Source: Limnephilus marmoratus (Eukaryota; Arthropoda; Insecta; Trichoptera; Limnephilidae). Taken from it: a stretch of DNA of 64,000 nucleotides. Position numbers and translations under genes: made by a program. Positions within the stretch are counted from its first letter, which is position 1. The number at the start of each line of letters is the position of its first letter. Below are positions 24,701 through 49,139 of this stretch, one piece after another. Location: contig OU862908.1 in assembly GCA_917880885.1 (NCBI GenBank), forward strand, positions 56,689,819 to 56,753,818, written 5' to 3'. The notes below the pieces were generated by a model that searched no databases, was not told the origin of the DNA, and was given only the letters and a program-made list of their open reading frames with translations.

Positions 24701-24921
24701 AGCCGCTTAGATCAGATAGATTAGAAAATGTATTTACATATTTAAATTCCAGATACACAGGAGCAGTCAGCGGCCTGGTCCACGTGTTTACGCTGCCCAG
24801 CTTGCTTCAGATGATGTCCCTTCACATCCGGGGGAAGCTGACCATATGGAATGTCTTGTTTTACACCACTATATTCCTGATAGGAGCCTGCAACTTGCTA
24901 GCCCAATTCTTCGTAGATTGA
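716..24921 (+). CDS. SLC38A9: SLC38A9-family lysosomal amino-acid transporter, nine coding exons
   Basis: Coding exons: 716-817 (exon starts at 667, with a short 5' UTR), 11740-11840, 15279-15436, 17996-18160, 18759-18977, 21733-21929, 22733-22837, 23561-23799 and 24753-24921. Every junction has GT..AG borders and phases agree, giving 484 residues; human SLC38A9 has 561, the shortfall being mostly in the N-terminus. ATG 716 is the first in-frame ATG after the acceptor. The first transmembrane segment (from about residue 68) carries the hallmark WNTIMGSSLLTMAWG. Later hydrophobic segments include IVYWVLMTNFLYY, LALSFFIHNIII with RHQENN after it, and LLLFQVITVYPL; the protein ends near QFFVD. 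Exon 5 encodes a luminal loop with N-glycosylation sites NNT and NMT. Known for the family: lysosomal arginine sensing and efflux upstream of mTORC1. The SLC38A9 assignment over a related SLC38 member rests on the exon 3-8 motifs. Decoy copies of the exon 6 acceptor lie at 21347 and 21540. Confidence 0.88.
850..925 (+). repeat. tRNA-derived SINE, 3' half of the head
   Basis: CAATCCGAAGGT followed by CCGGGTTCAAAACCCGG resembles the variable loop and T-arm of a tRNA, with a near-perfect B-box (GGTTCAAAAC). The following TTTGATTAATTTGTGTT matches the sequence next to the fuller head at 35398-35470. The 5' half of the tRNA-like part is missing. It sits 30 bases after the exon 1 splice donor. Confidence 0.6.
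955..1258 (+). repeat. C-rich-headed dispersed repeat, left half
   Basis: A C-rich block (970-1110, with CCCCTCCC and GCGTTCCC phrases) is followed by ATTTCATAATG, AGAGCTCACC and TTCGCGGGCGTGC. The same order occurs at 50575-50830 and, on the other strand, at 32086-32400. The repeat stops after ATCGCAA at 1258 and resumes as TTGGATGAATAG near 8853, so it was split by the retrotransposon at 1259-8850. Short frames through the C-rich block are compositional. Confidence 0.6.
1359..1647 (+). pseudogene. LINE ORF2 linker, left part of the split frame
   Basis: This frame encodes a lysine- and asparagine-rich stretch ending in FNQFFSNIGPNLA, which in this class lies just before the RT domain. It stays open to the insertion point. 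Without the 5.1-kb insert and one AATA copy it continues in frame into 6797-8529 with no stop. As it stands it runs into TAG seven bases inside the insert. The upstream bases 1226-1358 encode similar text in another frame, so one base has probably been gained or lost in the A-run. Confidence 0.7.
2321..2741 (-). repeat. Hairpin-ended dispersed repeat, copy 1 (near full length)
   Basis: It runs from GAGGCGGGTATGGGTACC to TCCTGTGTGGAGCT. Read on the minus strand it begins with a hairpin: AGCTCCACACAG, then GAGGCCCTGAGG paired with CCTCAGGGCCT. The body includes GTGGTTCGCTACGTTTGG and TGGGTAGGAATCTGGG. The same body appears at 2745-3058, 3519-3932 and 5044-5360. Confidence 0.65.
2745..3058 (-). 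repeat. Hairpin-ended dispersed repeat, copy 2 (truncated)
   Basis: It carries the body motifs GTGGTTCGCTACGTTTGG, CTGCCCACCAGCTGCGTGG and CCTACCCACCCCTCATTCC but lacks the terminal hairpin. It abuts copy 1, so the two may be a tandem insertion. Confidence 0.6.
3136..3420 (-). repeat. SINE-like repeat body
   Basis: The motifs ACTTGGCTATTCAGATC-like text, GGCGGTCTTACATCGGG, GAGAGTATCTTCCACTC and GTGTCGCAAATA match the better preserved copy at 35083-35400. The start, CAAGAGTCCCAACCGC, matches the inverse of the text at 100-115. No tRNA-like head is visible here. Confidence 0.55.
3519..3932 (+). repeat. Hairpin-ended dispersed repeat, copy 3 (near full length, opposite orientation)
   Basis: Starts AGCTCCACACAGG and ends GGCGGTACCCATACCCGCC, then an A-rich run. 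The second half of the hairpin has been replaced by TTTCACTTTGGAGG. The body matches copy 1 read on the other strand. Confidence 0.65.
3985..4050 (-). repeat. tRNA-derived SINE head
   Basis: On the minus strand it reads CCTCCTGTGGTCGAGGGG (A-box-like), GTAAGACTCTCAACTAG, then a degenerate B-box, AATTTCAATCCC. It is not a working tRNA: the arms do not pair well and no sound anticodon stem is present. Confidence 0.5.
4390..5940. repeat. Decayed tandem array inside the 5.1-kb element
   Basis: About 110-120-base units recur with heavy divergence. Recurrent text includes AAATATCATAAGTAG, GAAGATTTAAATAATTA, GATAAACATACCGAT, CATTAAATGTGCC, and CTTATTCTAATAATTG. The units continue on both sides of the hairpin-ended repeat at 5044-5360, so the array existed before that insertion. 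No protein is encoded. Confidence 0.55.
5044..5360 (-). repeat. Hairpin-ended dispersed repeat, copy 4 (internally deleted)
   Basis: Begins GAGGCGGGATTGGGTACC and ends CTCCTGTGTGGAGCT. The terminal hairpin is complete here: TCCACACAGCATCCCC at 5288, then CCCTGAGG paired with CCTCAGGG. About 100 bases of the body seen in copy 1 are absent. Confidence 0.65.
6797..8529 (+). pseudogene. LINE reverse transcriptase, right part of the split frame
   Basis: The frame is open from the insertion point to TAA at 8529. RT motifs in order: NNYRPISLLS (7050), QYGFRKGRST (7170), VILDLAKAFDTVSH (7265), GVPQGSILGP (7450), then the active site LADDT (7540), in which the usual Tyr of YADD is Leu. A thumb region YLGIIIDNQLRW and a C-terminal domain follow. 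The frame has no stop, but its 5' part is separated by 5.1 kb, so the ORF is broken. Leu for Tyr at the active site suggests weak or no activity. Confidence 0.85.
8851..9136 (+). repeat. C-rich-headed repeat, right half plus a tandem copy of its 3' end
   Basis: TTGGATGAATAG resumes the repeat broken at 1258. The 3' module (CTTCGCGGGCATGCGCAC, AAAGTTTCATTGCAATC, GGATGAATGGTGTAGG, AATTTCATAACGCC) then recurs twice, as in RTE-type 3' tails, ending near CGCCAGAGC. Confidence 0.6.
9137..9419. other. Intron 1 DNA without features
   Basis: AT-rich, no coding frame or clear repeat. TAATCTTGGTCGAAGG and its near complement at 9244-9284 form a short hairpin (CTTCGACCAA / TTGGTCGAAGG). Confidence 0.4.
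9420..9902. repeat. 48-bp minisatellite, ten copies
   Basis: The unit contains GACATTGATTAGATAGATGG and TTACACTTCGTTCCAC. Copies are nearly identical. The main variants are TTTTGCAAAG versus TTTTGAAAAG at the unit border, and TAGATC for TAGATA in the first copy. As 48 is a multiple of three, the minus strand stays open over about 170 codons and would spell a 16-residue repeat (AKVERSVISIYLINVF). There is no other sign that it is a gene. Confidence 0.95.
9903..10831. other. Intron 1 DNA, one GC-rich hairpin
   Basis: Mostly AT-rich intron. A GC-rich patch at 10160-10219 can fold (CCCCTCCACATGG against CCATGGGGAGGGG). No protein-like frame is supported. Confidence 0.4.
10832..11253. mobile_element. 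Harbinger-type MITE with TAA target duplication
   Basis: Left end GGGGGCGTTCAAGTATTACG, right end CGTAACACTTGAACGGCCCC; TAA flanks both ends (829-831 and 11254-11256). The interior has runs of C (near 10920, 11170, 11210). No transposase. PIF/Harbinger is inferred from the 3-bp TWA duplication and G-rich ends. Confidence 0.75.
11340..11610 (-). repeat. Hairpin-ended repeat, divergent subfamily
   Basis: Ends with the hairpin (CTCTGAGGGAAAATATTTTC then CTCCTATGTGGAG). The distal part, GAGGAACTAG and CTATGACTCGTTCTTTAG, is shared with 13528-13760 and, in part, with 45760-45930. Confidence 0.5.
12000..13520. other. Intron 2 DNA with one SINE-like fragment
   Basis: AT-rich. 12395-12540 (CAGTGGAATTCTTGTGTAATG and TGTCACATTAAAAA) resembles 26040-26160 (TAGTGGAATTTGTGTGG and TGTCACATGAAAA) and is probably a worn dispersed repeat. 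No coding exon is seen between 11841 and 15278. Confidence 0.4.
13528..13760 (+). repeat. Hairpin-ended repeat, divergent subfamily, opposite orientation
   Basis: CTTCACACAGAAGGCCCTC, then AGGAAAATATTTTCCT and AGGGCTGACGTG; distal part GTTGAACGAGTCATAGAAGC and TTTCCCGACTA mirror 11380-11440. Confidence 0.5.
13770..14800. other. Intron 2 DNA without clear features
   Basis: AT-rich. TACAGGGTGT at 14567 resembles the start of common insect elements, but I found no matching end. No exon. Confidence 0.35.
14804..15076. mobile_element. MITE with long inverted ends, copy 1
   Basis: GGCGAGCGATTCTATCC at the left mirrors AGATATAGAATCGTTCGGC at the right, each followed inward by a second inverted block (GTTATCGAGATAACGG and GGTTATCTCGATAACG) and by CTGTCAGATTTGTG / CACACATCTGACAG. 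The interior (ACGATCTAAACTAAAATATG) is shared with copy 2 at 20713-21248. No ORF. Confidence 0.75.
15520..15725. repeat. Perfect palindrome with 100-bp arms and 6-base loop
   Basis: Positions 15520-15619 are the exact reverse complement of 15626-15725 by eye, with ATATAC between. Each arm contains GTGAACATGGTTCAC, itself a small hairpin, flanked by CTGAAGA and GAAAC. It lies in intron 3, about 85 bases after the exon 3 donor. It is probably a foldback MITE. No target duplication could be defined. Confidence 0.85.
16072..17052. mobile_element. Non-autonomous hAT element with 8-bp target duplication
   Basis: Ends TAGGGTTGCCATA and ATGGCAACCCTA. GATAAGAT occurs exactly at 16064-16071 and 17053-17060. 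Subterminal CCCGGAC and CCGGGG motifs recur on both sides. No transposase frame. A second foldback element lies inside (16177-16424). Confidence 0.88.
16177..16424. mobile_element. Foldback MITE nested in the hAT element
   Basis: CAGGGGTTTTTCACCATCC then CAATAGCTTATCCATAC at the left, mirrored at the right by GTATGGATAAACTATTGGG and GGATGGTGAGAAACCCCC. AGT flanks both ends (16174-16176, 16425-16427 region). No ORF. Confidence 0.7.
17194..17422. mobile_element. Foldback MITE in intron 3
   Basis: GTGGCCAAAGA at the left is mirrored by TCTCTTGGCCAC at the right. The inner blocks AAAAAATTTGAACAATTCA and TGAATTGTTCAAATTTTTTG, then CACATTCTGTG and CACAGAATGTG, also pair. No ORF. Confidence 0.65.
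17423..17995. other. Intron 3 DNA without features
   Basis: AT-rich, no supported gene or repeat. The exon 4 acceptor (TTTATTTGTCAG) ends at 17995. Confidence 0.4.
18161..18758. other. Intron 4, no features
   Basis: AT-rich 598-base intron, GT donor at 18161 and AG acceptor at 18757-18758. Nothing else is visible. Confidence 0.6.
18978..20200. other. Intron 5 (first part), no features
   Basis: AT-rich. TACCTACCTACC-type runs at 19830 and 19975. Short frames here have no protein-like character. Confidence 0.4.
20212..20275 (+). repeat. tRNA-derived SINE head
   Basis: GCGGCCATGTGGTTTAGAAC serves as an A-box region and GGTTCAATCC is a perfect B-box 34 bases on. The arms pair poorly, so it is a SINE promoter remnant rather than a tRNA gene. 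Confidence 0.5.
20713..21248. mobile_element. MITE with long inverted ends, copy 2, interrupted by a hAT MITE
   Basis: GCCGAGCGATTTTATATC at the left mirrors GATATAGAATCGCTCGGC at the right. The second inverted block TCGTTATCGAGATAACGG / CCGTTATCTCGATAACG and the interior match copy 1 (14804-15076). A hAT MITE lies at 20810-21070. Its right end forms part of the 193-bp unit triplicated downstream. Confidence 0.8.
20810..21070. mobile_element. hAT MITE with 8-bp target duplication
   Basis: Ends CAGTGGCGGAT and ACGCTACTG. TGTACAAC occurs exactly at 20802-20809 and 21071-21078. Removing the insert and one TGTACAAC restores the intact text seen in copy 1 of the host MITE. The interior has a C-run (20830-20855) and GTCGGGTG repeats. 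Confidence 0.9.
21212..21793 (+). repeat. 193-bp tandem triplication copying the exon 6 splice acceptor
   Basis: The unit starts at GATAACGATCC (21212, 21405, 21598) and holds the MITE right end, 90 bases of intron, the acceptor TTATTTCCAG, and the first 58-60 bases of exon 6. Only the third copy runs on into the full exon (21733-21929). The first two copies jump from GGGTTGGGG back to GATAACG. The only difference seen is GATCCAAC in copy 1 and GATCCGAC in the others. Splicing to copy 1 or 2 would add ITIRQKI and then a stop. Confidence 0.93.
21930..22732. other. Intron 6, no features
   Basis: AT-rich. Donor GTAAGA at 21930, acceptor TTTTACAG to 22732. No repeat or exon recognised. Confidence 0.5.
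22838..23560. other. Intron 7, no clear features
   Basis: AT-rich with a pyrimidine-rich patch (23430-23480, CCCCATCTTCCC and CCCCTCCCCAC) that may be a remnant of a dispersed repeat. Acceptor GGTATTTCAG ends at 23560. Confidence 0.4.
23800..24752. other. Intron 8, no clear features
   Basis: AT-rich. GGTTCGAAGTTCGATCGC at 24505 resembles a B-box but has no partner. Acceptor AAATTCCAG ends at 24752. Confidence 0.4.
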
Positions 24922-26560
24922 GATGCAGAACAGTATTGTATATTAACAGTGTTCCAAAAACTATTAGTGACCTAAGGGAGTGAAACTTGTGTTAAGTGAT
25001 TTTAAATAGGATTAATAAAATGATTTATTATAAGAATAATATATGTACATCGACTGCTCAAAATTGAACACTGCTAACTCAAAATTAACAAATGTTTGAC
25101 AAATCCGATTGAGTATGCGATAAAATGATAGAAGTATGATCTATAGCTATTTGAAAGAGATCTATTGTTGCCAATTATTCACAAGAGACCTTTCTACTAT
25201 TTTTTTTACGCCCCAGAAAGGCCAATGAAATTGATTATCTGTTAAAATTTCGATAGGTATTCAAAAATGTTTGATCAATTTCAACCATAAGTAAGATAAA
25301 ATTGACCTAACTTCGGGTCACAATCAACCCATTTCTATAATTTTATTTCTTCAGTGAGTTTTGTCCACTTGTGTTAACGATAAATTAATATTTATATTGA
25401 TTGCGTGTAAGTATTTTATAAAAATTCATTAGATTTGGCAGATCACAATTACAAGTGGATGAATCTGCAATAGCGTTTGCTGAATATTTGTAGTTTTTGA
25501 GTTTAATTTATTTAATATGGTTTAATTAGGAGCAGTTTATTTGTGACGGACAAGAATTACTGGGAACAAATGACATTAGTACAAAATAATTTTAATGTAA
25601 TCTCAGCATCACCCCGGTTTCAACTATATTAAGTAACCAGATTTGATTAGCCAGGTATTTCTATCATTCAGTTGATTAGTCAGACATCTTCGAAAAATCG
25701 AAATTTGAGCTGATTATGCAGTTATATGTAAAAGTGTATCTGGAACAATATTCAGATTACTCATAAACACCATCAAATCTATTATAATGCAGAAAAACTT
25801 GTAATGAAATAAAAAAAAAAAGTTTTTTTCTGGGTTATTATTAGTAGGAAATTTCAAAGTCATACTAATGTATTCGACCGTAATGCTTCTCGGTGTTATT
25901 TAATAGTATATTTTACCAAATAATAAATAATATTTGATTCATGGCGAGCACTTGAACATTGCTTTCCTCATTATTCAAAACTTAGTATTTGGAGATATCT
26001 GACTAATCAACTGGATGATTGATTTACCAACCATCTTCTTCCTATCTCCCAGTTCCTTCCGCCTTACAATACTCCCCAAAATGAGGTGCAATCTTTGAGG
26101 CTTTGGATAGTGGAATTTGTGTGGTGTCACATGAAAATAGAAAAGGATATTTAGTAAATAGAAAAGTATATTTTTCTTCATTCTAGAATTTGGGGCGGTT
26201 AGTGCAATAGTGTAGTATGGAAAGAAACGGATCTGAGTTGATTTGTAGATAGAAGAGTAATTCAAAATGTGAAAGTGGTTGAAAGTATTAATAATTGAGA
26301 GCAGCCATGTAAAATGTGGCAAGACCAAGCTTCAGATGGATGATAATAATGTAAGAAGCTAACGATTCTAATGTTCATAATATATGTCCGAGGTATCAGG
26401 TGTGTGTGTAATATGTAACGGTGTTTTTATCGAAGAGTGTGGGTGATGTTATCATTGTATTAACCACTTTATAATATGTGTATATTATTAGTTTATCCAA
26501 ACCAAAGAAGAAAATGTTGCAATAAAGAATATGAAAAAATATTTAAAACGGTCGTTTTAA
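24922..26560 (+). other. 3' UTR and downstream DNA of the transporter gene
   Basis: No coding. AATAAA at 25014-25019 lies about 95 bases after the stop. A second AATAAA at 26521-26526 is followed by A-rich sequence and would give a 1.6-kb 3' UTR. 26040-26160 resembles the dispersed repeat fragment at 12395-12540. Confidence 0.45.
25014..25019 (+). terminator. Polyadenylation signal, proximal
   Basis: AATAAA 93 bases after the transporter stop codon. Use is inferred from position only. Confidence 0.4.
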
Positions 26561-27059
26561 GGTTTAATCCATTTATTTTTAGTATAATATAACATATTGT
26601 AATTTATATTTAACAACAAAATAATAACAATGGAGAAGGTGTAAAAAGTATTAACAATTTTATAAATTCTGTAAGTAGTAATAGTTTAAATCAGTAGTTT
26701 TAAACATTCCATGATGAAATTCTTTACGAATCCTAAAATAATAGTGATTCAATATTATTAAATTTATTGCACTGCCCGTTAATGCCGTTTTACACTTTGA
26801 TTAGTAGCAAGAAATTTGTGATTAGTGTTAGGGTAAAACCAGGAGAGATGCCACCGTTAACCCTTTCAGATCATATGTATATATATTTGAAAATACATAA
26901 ACTTCATTTTTTTTCCTGGTTATAAATCACTTGCTACTAAAAGTATAAATCGACCTTTATAAATAGATCTGTCATAATAATTATTATACTATTTTTATAA
27001 TATTATTTTCTTGTAACAATCAATTTGTTCTATTCTTATCCTTGTATTCATAATATGTA

Positions 27060-27065
27060 TTTATT
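27060..27065 (-). terminator. Polyadenylation signal for Pgm
   Basis: AATAAA on the minus strand, about 425 bases after the Pgm stop codon. It is one of several AT-rich candidates between 26570 and 27100. Confidence 0.35.
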
Positions 27066-27488
27066 GTTTAAGCTAAACATCATTACAATAAAATAACACA
27101 AGATGAATAAAAATAAAACTTGTTTAATTATGAAAAAAAAAAACCGTTACCATACATAATCTCCTATTACGAAAATATTGTTGGCCAATCAACTATTTTT
27201 GGTATAAATTGATATTACATAATTATAAAGCACACATAACAAAGATAAAATAAATACAAACATATAACAAATATCTAAATGCTTTTTTTGTTGTTGCAAA
27301 TTAAACACAATTATTCTTCTCCGTGAAGAGTTTGCTAAATCGATTTTATCATATTTTTAATGGCGGATATATTATTTTAATTAAAATAAAATGTGTGCCT
27401 GCCACTTTAAAACTTTTCTGTGACCGTAAGTACAACCTGTGAAAGTATGAACTGATTGATAGATGTGAAACTTAACATTTTGTACTAT

Positions 27489-44472
<16,984 letters not shown>

Positions 44473-44857
44473 TTTGTGAAATAAAATAAACTTGTTAATA
44501 CTATTTTCATAAAATTAGGATACTACCACAGAAATATAATAGCAGACTCAAAGGTTTTATCGCATTTCAACCACGGTAAACAGATTAAACAGGTACAGTT
44601 CCGATATTTGAGCAAGAAATGTCACAAATGTCATTTCAAAGTCATTCAAGGACTTTTAATCTACGAGGAGCTACATCTTTCCATGTTCTGGGATAGATTC
44701 AATCCAGAATCTTATTAGAAAAACAAATAAATCACCAATAATATTATAATTAATATTTATATTTTTGCCAATAACCTTTGAACTAATAATATATTTTTAC
44801 TAGCAGAAAGTTATTTATTCACAATTTAGTTTTTTGCAATTCTCAGTGCCAATAAAA
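44473..44857. promoter_or_regulatory. Upstream region of Pgm
   Basis: AT-rich with no ORF. The Pgm start codon is at 44472. CAAATGTCATTTCAAAGTC and other phrases do not match a known box, and no TATA box at a fixed distance is clear. The promoter must lie here or within the repeat that follows. Confidence 0.35.
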
Positions 44858-45525
44858 AAACAGTTTGTCAAATAAGAGTAGAAAACATAGGGGGGCGCCA
44901 CTGTATTTCAAATGGCAATACTAAACATATAACTCATGGTGAAAACGTAAAGCTGTGTAACCTACATTTTTGTAAAAAATTAAGAAGTAAAAGTAACTGA
45001 TCTCAAAATTAGAATTACATATAGCTTAACATATATCTTTGCAATTTTGGGTTAGCATAATGAAAAATAACGACATTGTAAAATATGAAGCACAGTTTAG
45101 AAATTGCTCACATTTATTTAATACTAACATAAGTACCTAGCGTTGCCCGGGCTTTAGATAATGTCTCTAATTTTAGATCTGAATACCTACATTTAAGTCA
45201 TTCAGATCCAAAAGTAGTGTAACTAAACTCACCATTAGTGATTCTTCCTTTCTACCTAATGTTAAATTCAAATTTATGTAAAATTAAATGAAAGCAAATC
45301 ACTTTCATCAATATTTAATCAAATTTACGTCATTAAGTAGGTACTTTAACAACAGTGCTTCTTCGATTATATTTTTTTTTTCTAAGAACAAAAAATGTGT
45401 TTTAAAATGTAATTTACAGTATTCCATATATTCGGTGTCATTGCGCTTCGAAAGAAAATTTGACAGTTAAATTGGTGTTGCCAGCCTACAAATTTTGTAG
45501 TTCCACTTTTAATATTTTCTACACA
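44858..45525 (+). repeat. Long dispersed repeat, copy A
   Basis: Starts AGTTTGTCAAATAAGAG, then GGGCGCCACTGTA and TTTAGAAATTGCTC, and ends GGTGTTGCCAGCCTAC. Collinear with 47346-48985, which has two extra insertions. No ORF; the ends are not inverted or long direct repeats, and class is unknown. Confidence 0.7.
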
Positions 45526-46340
45526 TGACTATGAATTTTAAGTAATTTACACATATATTTAAAATTTTCTTTCACCAATTTTTTTATAGGTTTATTTTAT
45601 TTTATAAAATATATAAAAAGGTTTTAAATGGCAACACCAAGCTGGCTCGTAGGAAAATGAATGTGAGTAAAGCATTATTGTCTAAATACATTTTTTTTTA
45701 CTTTATGTTTAGAAATTAGTTAAAGTTAAATGTCAAAAAATTTTCCACAACTGAAAAATTGAACTCAAGAACGAGTCGTCAAAACAACCCATTCTCATCA
45801 AAGACATTACATACTTGACGTTACATTACATTGATTCTCATGAGATAAATAATGTCATAAACGTGTAGCGTGCCTTTGGCATCGGTGCCAAAGGCACGCT
45901 ACCCTAGTTCCTCGGAGCATTGAAATACCAGTAGAATAAGTCAGTATTGTAATAAGTCATCCATTGAAATACCAGTAGAATAAGTCAGTATTCCCGGCTG
46001 TGCTCTAAAGATTACAATCCGTTTGTAAAGACAGGGGAATCAAGGGTTTTTATTAAGCATTGTGGGGCTCCAGACCAGAGGTGGATGTCAAATTCAAAAT
46101 TGGTTAAAATTATGTAATGGTGATGTATTCAAAGTATGTAGTGGTATGTGCAAAGTGCAAACCTACATAAGTGCGTGGAAAAATGTACCGAAAATAATAT
46201 TTAATGGCTGAAGTGTAGGTACCCGCCGTTGCTTGATTTTATGTAAAAATGTATGGTTTGGAGTAAAATTTTGAGTTTGTGAATTCTAGTGTACCTACTT
46301 GAAAAATGGGTGTCGTGGTTGGAAATAAAGTTTCTAATAA
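45526..46340. other. Intergenic DNA with one perfect hairpin
   Basis: AT-rich, no ORF. A short direct repeat (ATTGAAATACCAGTAG and AATAAGTCAGTATT) occurs at 45918 and 45963. A perfect stem-loop is at 45865-45902. Confidence 0.4.
45865..45902. repeat. Perfect stem-loop, 17-bp stem, TCGG loop
   Basis: GTAGCGTGCCTTTGGCA pairs exactly with TGCCAAAGGCACGCTAC. It is GC-rich in an AT-rich stretch. Flanking GAACTAGG/CCTAGTTCC text links it to the hairpin-ended repeat subfamily near 11345. Confidence 0.8.
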
Positions 46341-46344
46341 AGCT

Positions 46345-46432
46345 TCTAAAAAAGATCCTCCACACAGCATTCCCAAAGATGACATAGGCCCTGAGGGGGA
46401 ATTATTTTCCTCAGGGCCTCCTGTGTGGAGCT
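46345..46432. repeat. Solo terminal hairpin of the hairpin-ended repeat
   Basis: TCCACACAGCATTCCC at the left and CTCCTGTGTGGAGCT at the right pair through TCCACACAG/CTGTGTGGA. Inside, GGCCCTGAGGG pairs with CCTCAGGGCC. No body sequence is attached. Confidence 0.7.
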
Positions 46433-46459
46433 AATATAAAAGAAAAATTATTAACTTAA

Positions 46460-46629
46460 GGGAACGTACCCATACTACGTGACACTTTTAGGGGGGGGGG
46501 GGGGATCTTCAAAATGTCACGCTCCATACAAATGAGCGGCAGATTGCTTAGGATTTTGGTCACCGGGGGGGGGGGGGGGGGGGGGGGGTTAAAAATTGCA
46601 AAAAGTTGGTCACGTAGTTTGGGGTTCCC
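46460..46629. mobile_element. Harbinger-type MITE with TAA target duplication (170 bp)
   Basis: GGGAACGTACCCATAC and TACGTGAC at the left, GTCACGTAGTTTGGGG and TTCCC at the right. TAA at 46457-46459 and 46630-46632. It has two G-runs (46490-46503 and 46566-46587). Confidence 0.7.
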
Positions 46630-46837
46630 TAACATGTTATGAATTACAATACTATGCATGAAAGCTACTTTTATGAGAAATAGTAATACATATAAGACTT
46701 TGGAATTGTACACTGAATGCAGTTTTATCTGTCCTAACCCTCCGCCTGTCGTGCCTTTTTTAACGCGAGGAGTCGCGCGGGGATGCGAAGGACCCAAAAA
46801 TAAATACGATTAAAATGTTGCCATAGCATACAATAAG

Positions 46838-46984
46838 GGTGGGTTTCTTCATTTACCGAGAATGCTAAATGCAATGCTAATTGTAAAAGTAAACGATCGA
46901 AATTTAAAATTTTCTATGCATTTGACCGTTTACTTTTACAATTAGCATTGCATTTAGCATTCTCGGTAAATGAAGAAACCCACC
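46838..46984. mobile_element. Foldback MITE with perfect arms of about 58 bp
   Basis: GGTGGGTTTCTTCATTTACC at the left is exactly mirrored at the right. The match continues through GAGAATGCTAAATGC and AATTGTAAAAGTAAACG. No target duplication is clear. Confidence 0.8.
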
Positions 46985-47642
46985 ATTAATGTATTATTTT
47001 AACTGATTACAGTCAGGTAATAGGGGCTGCATTGAAATAAAAAGAAATAATTAAATTAGATATTTATTATTTAAAAGCTTTAAAATCAAAAAGGAACATG
47101 TTTTTATAATTTTGAATCATACTTATTTTAATAAAATCTAAACAATTTCTATCAAACTTATAACTATTTGAGATCGATACAGACTTATTATTATTAGAAA
47201 AAAGAAATCAATAAAATACAATGAAAAAACTATAAACTTATTTTTTAATTGTATTTTGTTAATTTTTGTAGAGCCTCATGCCGAAACACACGTCTGTTTC
47301 TCACAGTGCGCATGCGCAGACTGGATGTCTGCAGCGCTAGCGTCAAGTACAGTTTGTCAAATAAGAGTAGAAAACATAGGAGGGCGCCACTGTAGTTCAA
47401 ATGGCAATACTAAAAATATAATCATGGTGGTAATCTAAAGCTGTGAAAACCAACATTTTTATTAAAAGTTAAAAACATAATAGTGAAAAAAAAATTTTTT
47501 CATTCCACTCATTTCAAAATTAGAATTGCAAATAGGTATAATATTATTATATCTTTGCAATTTTGTGTTAACATAATGAAGAATAATGATATTGCAATAA
47601 AATATAAAGCACACTTTAGAAATTGCTCTCATTTATTTAGTA

Positions 47643-47947
47643 CTTGCAGACCCGGCCACACGTTGCAGTGGCTAACGAAACCTTTATAACCAACGCCATA
47701 TGTTAAATCAAATCCACACCGCCCGTTTGTAAGTTCGCTGCCCGCTGCCACTTGGCTAGATGTATTATGTATTTCAACCAATTTACACAAAACCCTGACA
47801 AATTATATACCTAAAAACCTTCCTCATGAATCATTCTAATTATTGTTGAAAACCGCATGAAAATCGGTTGCGTAGTTTAAAAGATCTAAGCGCACATACA
47901 GCGGGACTTCATTTTATACTATGTTAAGAAGATAAAGATTAGCTTAA
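47643..47947 (+). mobile_element. RTE-type 3' fragment inside copy B
   Basis: ACCTTCCTCATGAATCATTC, AACCGCATGAAAATC, GGTTGCGTAGTTTAAAAG and TTTATACTATGT are phrases of a very common insect non-LTR 3' tail. Not present in copy A, so it inserted after the copies parted. No ORF. Confidence 0.55.
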
Positions 47948-48282
47948 GTACCTACCAGCGTTGTCCAGGCTTTAGATCTTATCTCTAATTTTAGATCTGA
48001 ATATATTTAACTCATTCAGATCTAAAAGTAGTGTAACTAAACTCACCATTAATGATTCTTCCTTTCTACCTACTGTTAAATTCAAATTTATGTTAAATTA
48101 AATGAAAGCCAATTACTTTGTAAAACACAATTTAATCAAATTTATGTCATTAAGTAGGTAGCTTAACAACAGTGCTTCTTCGAATAAATTTTTTTTTTTA
48201 AGAACATAAAATGTATTTTTAAATGTGTATACAATGTTTTGTATTTTCAGTGTCATTGCACTTTAAAAGAATATTTGACAGT

Positions 48283-48896
48283 GGAGGTATCCACCACTTA
48301 CTCGCCCTGGTATAAGTAACAGATGGTTACTCCTTCAAGGCTCTCGCAAGGACTCTAATTTTTTTGAAAGAACGAATCTACATTTAAGTTTGAACGAATC
48401 TAGACCTCCAGTGTCCCTGCATACAGTGTTTTGCTTACATAATATACAAAATGCGAAAAATATACAGTGAGTCAGGGATAAACAAATTAAAAAAGATAAG
48501 AGAAAAACATAAAAGGCGGCTGCTCGCAGGATAATGGCATATTGCGTATGTTGCAAGCATCTGCAAGAAAAGATAATGAAAACAAGTATTGTGATATGAA
48601 GAACGCTTGTGTCGGGTGGGATACCTCTCTCGTCATCTGGCAGTACCAGCCAGAATGTGTATGGTGATCGGTCTGCCGTGAATGAATCTCAACGTCCGCG
48701 CCTTTTAGCCAGTTTCTCAGTTGTGCCTTGACGATAGTAAGTGGGAAGTAGGGGAACGTACCCGAAGACCCTAAGGATGGAAGCGTCGAGTTGCCGGAGG
48801 CAGGGCGGAAGGACGCTGAGTTCGCCCAGCCAAACCTCAGGCCCACACATGTCGCTGGGGGAGGCGCAGATGAGTTGTGAGGATTCCATTCCGAAA
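48283..48896 (+). mobile_element. Retroposed segment with 18-bp target duplication
   Basis: AAAAGAATATTTGACAGT occurs exactly at 48265-48282 and 48897-48914, and the insert ends in an A-run just before the second copy. Copy A has the uninterrupted text. A long target duplication plus an A-tail marks LINE-type retroposition. The inserted sequence is unrecognised. The minus strand has a 119-codon and a 66-codon frame, neither familiar. Confidence 0.75.
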
Positions 48897-49139
48897 AAAA
48901 GAATATTTGACAGTTAAATTGGTGTTGCTAGCCTACAAATTTTGTAGTTCCTTTTTTTATATTTTCTACTCTTATTTATAGTCCCTTTTAGGAAGAGCCA
49001 ACTAAAGTAAGAAATCAGTGGGAACATTTTAAATGTACATAATTAGCATTTCTGTAAAACTTAGGTTTTTAAAGACCCCACGCGACGGGTCAAGGGTTAA
49101 GAATTATTATTATTTAATTAATTATCCTAATGAAATTCA

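Larger units (their letters stand above)
47346..48985 (+). repeat. Long dispersed repeat, copy B, with two insertions
   Basis: GTTTGTCAAATAAGAGTAG through GGTGTTGCTAGCCTAC is collinear with copy A. It is interrupted at about 47643-47947 and at 48283-48896. Confidence 0.7.
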
